Positions 63,135 to 64,000 of a stretch of 64,000 nt of DNA are shown in pieces. This stretch comes from Dyadobacter pollutisoli. GTDB lineage: Bacteria; Bacteroidota; Bacteroidia; Cytophagales; Spirosomataceae. The notes beneath the pieces are model-generated. The model saw nothing but the letters and a program-made list of their open reading frames with translations. It was not told the origin of the DNA and did no database searches. The DNA is taken from assembly GCF_026625565.1 (NCBI RefSeq), contig NZ_CP112998.1:5978001-6042000 (forward strand), read 5' to 3'. Numbering within the stretch: position 1 is the first letter of the stretch; the number at the start of each line of letters is the position of its first letter. A program made the translations under genes and the position numbers.

Positions 63135-63665
63135 ATGAAAAAGATTCTATTCATGTTTTTCGTTGCCTCGGTATTGAGTGTATCCTCAGAAAAGGCATTT
63201 GCCCAATTTGAAAAAGGAGATAAATTATTGAATGCAGGTATCAACTTAGGCGGCACTTACGGTGGTGGTGGCATTGGAGTCGGCGCTTCATTTGAAGGCG
63301 GCGTACACGATTTCGTTTCCGTTGGTGGTCAGGCTGACTTTACAACCTGGAATTATGGCTATTTTGGCTATAAATGGAGATACAACTTCTTCACTATTGC
63401 TGCGAGAGGTTCTTACCACTACGGCAAGCATTTCCTTAAAATGGATAACCTCGATCTATACGCAGGTCCTGCGATCGGATATCGCGTTTCATCTTTCAGC
63501 GATCCTGATGGTTATTCAGGCGTTTATGATGACGGATACGGAAGCGGCGTTTTCTTCGGTGTATTTGCCGGAGCGCGTTATTACTTCAAGCCTAACATGG
63601 GTGTATTTGCAGAGGTTGGTTACAACGCTGCTCCTGTAAAAGCTGGTATCGCTTTCAAATTCTGA
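63135..63665 (+). CDS. Small outer-membrane beta-barrel protein
   Basis: 176 residues, signal peptide MKKILFMFFVASVLSVSSEKAFAQ, then about eight amphipathic strands (LNAGINLGGTYGGGGIGVGASFEGGV, FVSVGGQADFTTW, FFTIAARGSYHYG, LDLYAGPAIGYRV, VFFGVFAGARYYFKPNMGVFAEVGYNAAPVKAGIAFKF) ending in F, the barrel C-terminus rule. It resembles OmpA-barrel-like Bacteroidota proteins with no other domain. A GGCACAA/TTGTGCC inverted repeat lies 31-77 bases upstream. Confidence 0.85.
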   Translation: MKKILFMFFVASVLSVSSEKAFAQFEKGDKLLNAGINLGGTYGGGGIGVGASFEGGVHDFVSVGGQADFTTWNYGYFGYKWRYNFFTIAARGSYHYGKHFLKMDNLDLYAGPAIGYRVSSFSDPDGYSGVYDDGYGSGVFFGVFAGARYYFKPNMGVFAEVGYNAAPVKAGIAFKF

Positions 63666-63680
63666 CAAATCAGACATTGA

Positions 63681-63722
63681 CACAAAAAAGGCCCTGAAAT
63701 GATTTTCAGGGCCTTTTTTGTG
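63681..63722. terminator. Strong bidirectional terminator
   Basis: Arms at 63681-63699 and 63704-63722 are perfect 19-bp reverse complements (core AAGGCCCTGAAA) around TGAT, with A and T runs at the ends. It separates convergent genes. Confidence 0.93.
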
Positions 63723-63732
63723 TATTTACAAA

Positions 63733-64000
63733 TCAGAACTTCATACTCAGCGTCAGGTAACCGGCCTGGCTTAGCGGATTGTAACCCGGTGCAACGCGAA
63801 TGGTCAGTGGCTCGCCTCTATGGATTAGTTCTCTTCGGATCCTGCTGGCTTTTGACCCATTTTTTCCGGCTTTTATAAACCCTACGGTACCAAAAGTAGC
63901 CGCTCCGGCAAAACCTCCGATCATCATCCAGGCGCCTTTGATCGCTCGTTGCTCATCCTGGTAAGTTGCAAAATTGCCATTCGCATCTGTCGCGCTGGCT
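63733..64000 (-). CDS. C-terminal part of an unidentified protein, cut by the window edge
   Basis: The frame stays open to the right end, giving about 88 residues: ASATDANGNFATYQDEQRAI..., a Gly-rich membrane-like stretch (AWMMIGGFAGAATFGTVGFI), a basic segment (KASRIRRELIHRGEPL) and the end GYLTLSMKF. The internal ATG at 63927 is not a likely start because coding texture continues upstream. The family is not recognised. Confidence 0.6.
   Translation of the reverse strand, partial: ASATDANGNFATYQDEQRAIKGAWMMIGGFAGAATFGTVGFIKAGKNGSKASRIRRELIHRGEPLTIRVAPGYNPLSQAGYLTLSMKF

Overview
The window looks like a chromosomal segment from a Bacteroidota bacterium of the order Cytophagales, most like Dyadobacter or a relative in Spirosomaceae. 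Grounds: a gliding-type GldG, a two-step NADP isocitrate dehydrogenase/GT3 glycogen synthase/PlsY/RNase R core set typical of the group, many Sec-secreted and lipobox proteins, little sign of Shine-Dalgarno sites, and repeated TAnnTTTG boxes (the -7 element of the Bacteroidota housekeeping sigma factor) ahead of genes. The genus is an inference; no rRNA is present.

Positions 1-38,300 are mostly housekeeping: yraN, lipB, a PolB-type exonuclease, rnr, a GxxExxY protein, a DUF1080 hydrolase, a PhyH oxygenase, gldG, dnaN, a blaI-M56 sensor pair, a PaaE-like reductase, an aminotransferase, a VapBC-like pair, a BamA-like barrel, icd, 5-formyl-THF cyclo-ligase, asd, an isolated nuoD behind a GHL10 glycosidase, a eukaryote-type glycogen synthase, prmA, a 1561-residue exported protein, plsY, an M20 dipeptidase, a TPR protein, hpt, a beta-CASP RNase and tRNA-Leu(CAG). 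The non-coding DNA holds a 10-bp phased TGAC/GTCA array (2011-2160), three TACGA-N6-TCGTA operators before blaI, a 7-bp periodic tract and a perfect 49-bp palindrome between 6-bp direct repeats.

Positions 38,324-40,375 are an AT-rich segment just after the tRNA, bounded by a 22-bp direct repeat (20/22 identical). It carries a coupled two-gene operon whose second product looks like a HEPN protein. From 40,400 to 45,960 there are small accessory genes (lipoproteins, VOC protein, secreted alpha/beta hydrolase, TlpA-like protein, AraC regulator), ending in what looks like a truncated DinB gene.

The most unusual part is 45,961-61,604: ten genes for exported proteins, tightly packed, nearly all without a family I recognise. 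Five, probably six, are paralogues sharing a YYYLP...FxFxKY N-terminal block and a WLdYxYxxxW C-terminal block. They sit with an IPT/TIG plus beta-propeller lipoprotein, a probable barrel, a lysozyme-like protein and a helical secreted protein. Two copies of a 43-bp sequence (34/43 identical, without gaps) lie 45 and 46 bases before the first two start codons and look like a shared promoter. I infer a cell-surface or secreted multi-protein assembly, not previously known to me. The window ends with hemJ, msrA, an outer-membrane barrel and a gene cut by the right edge.
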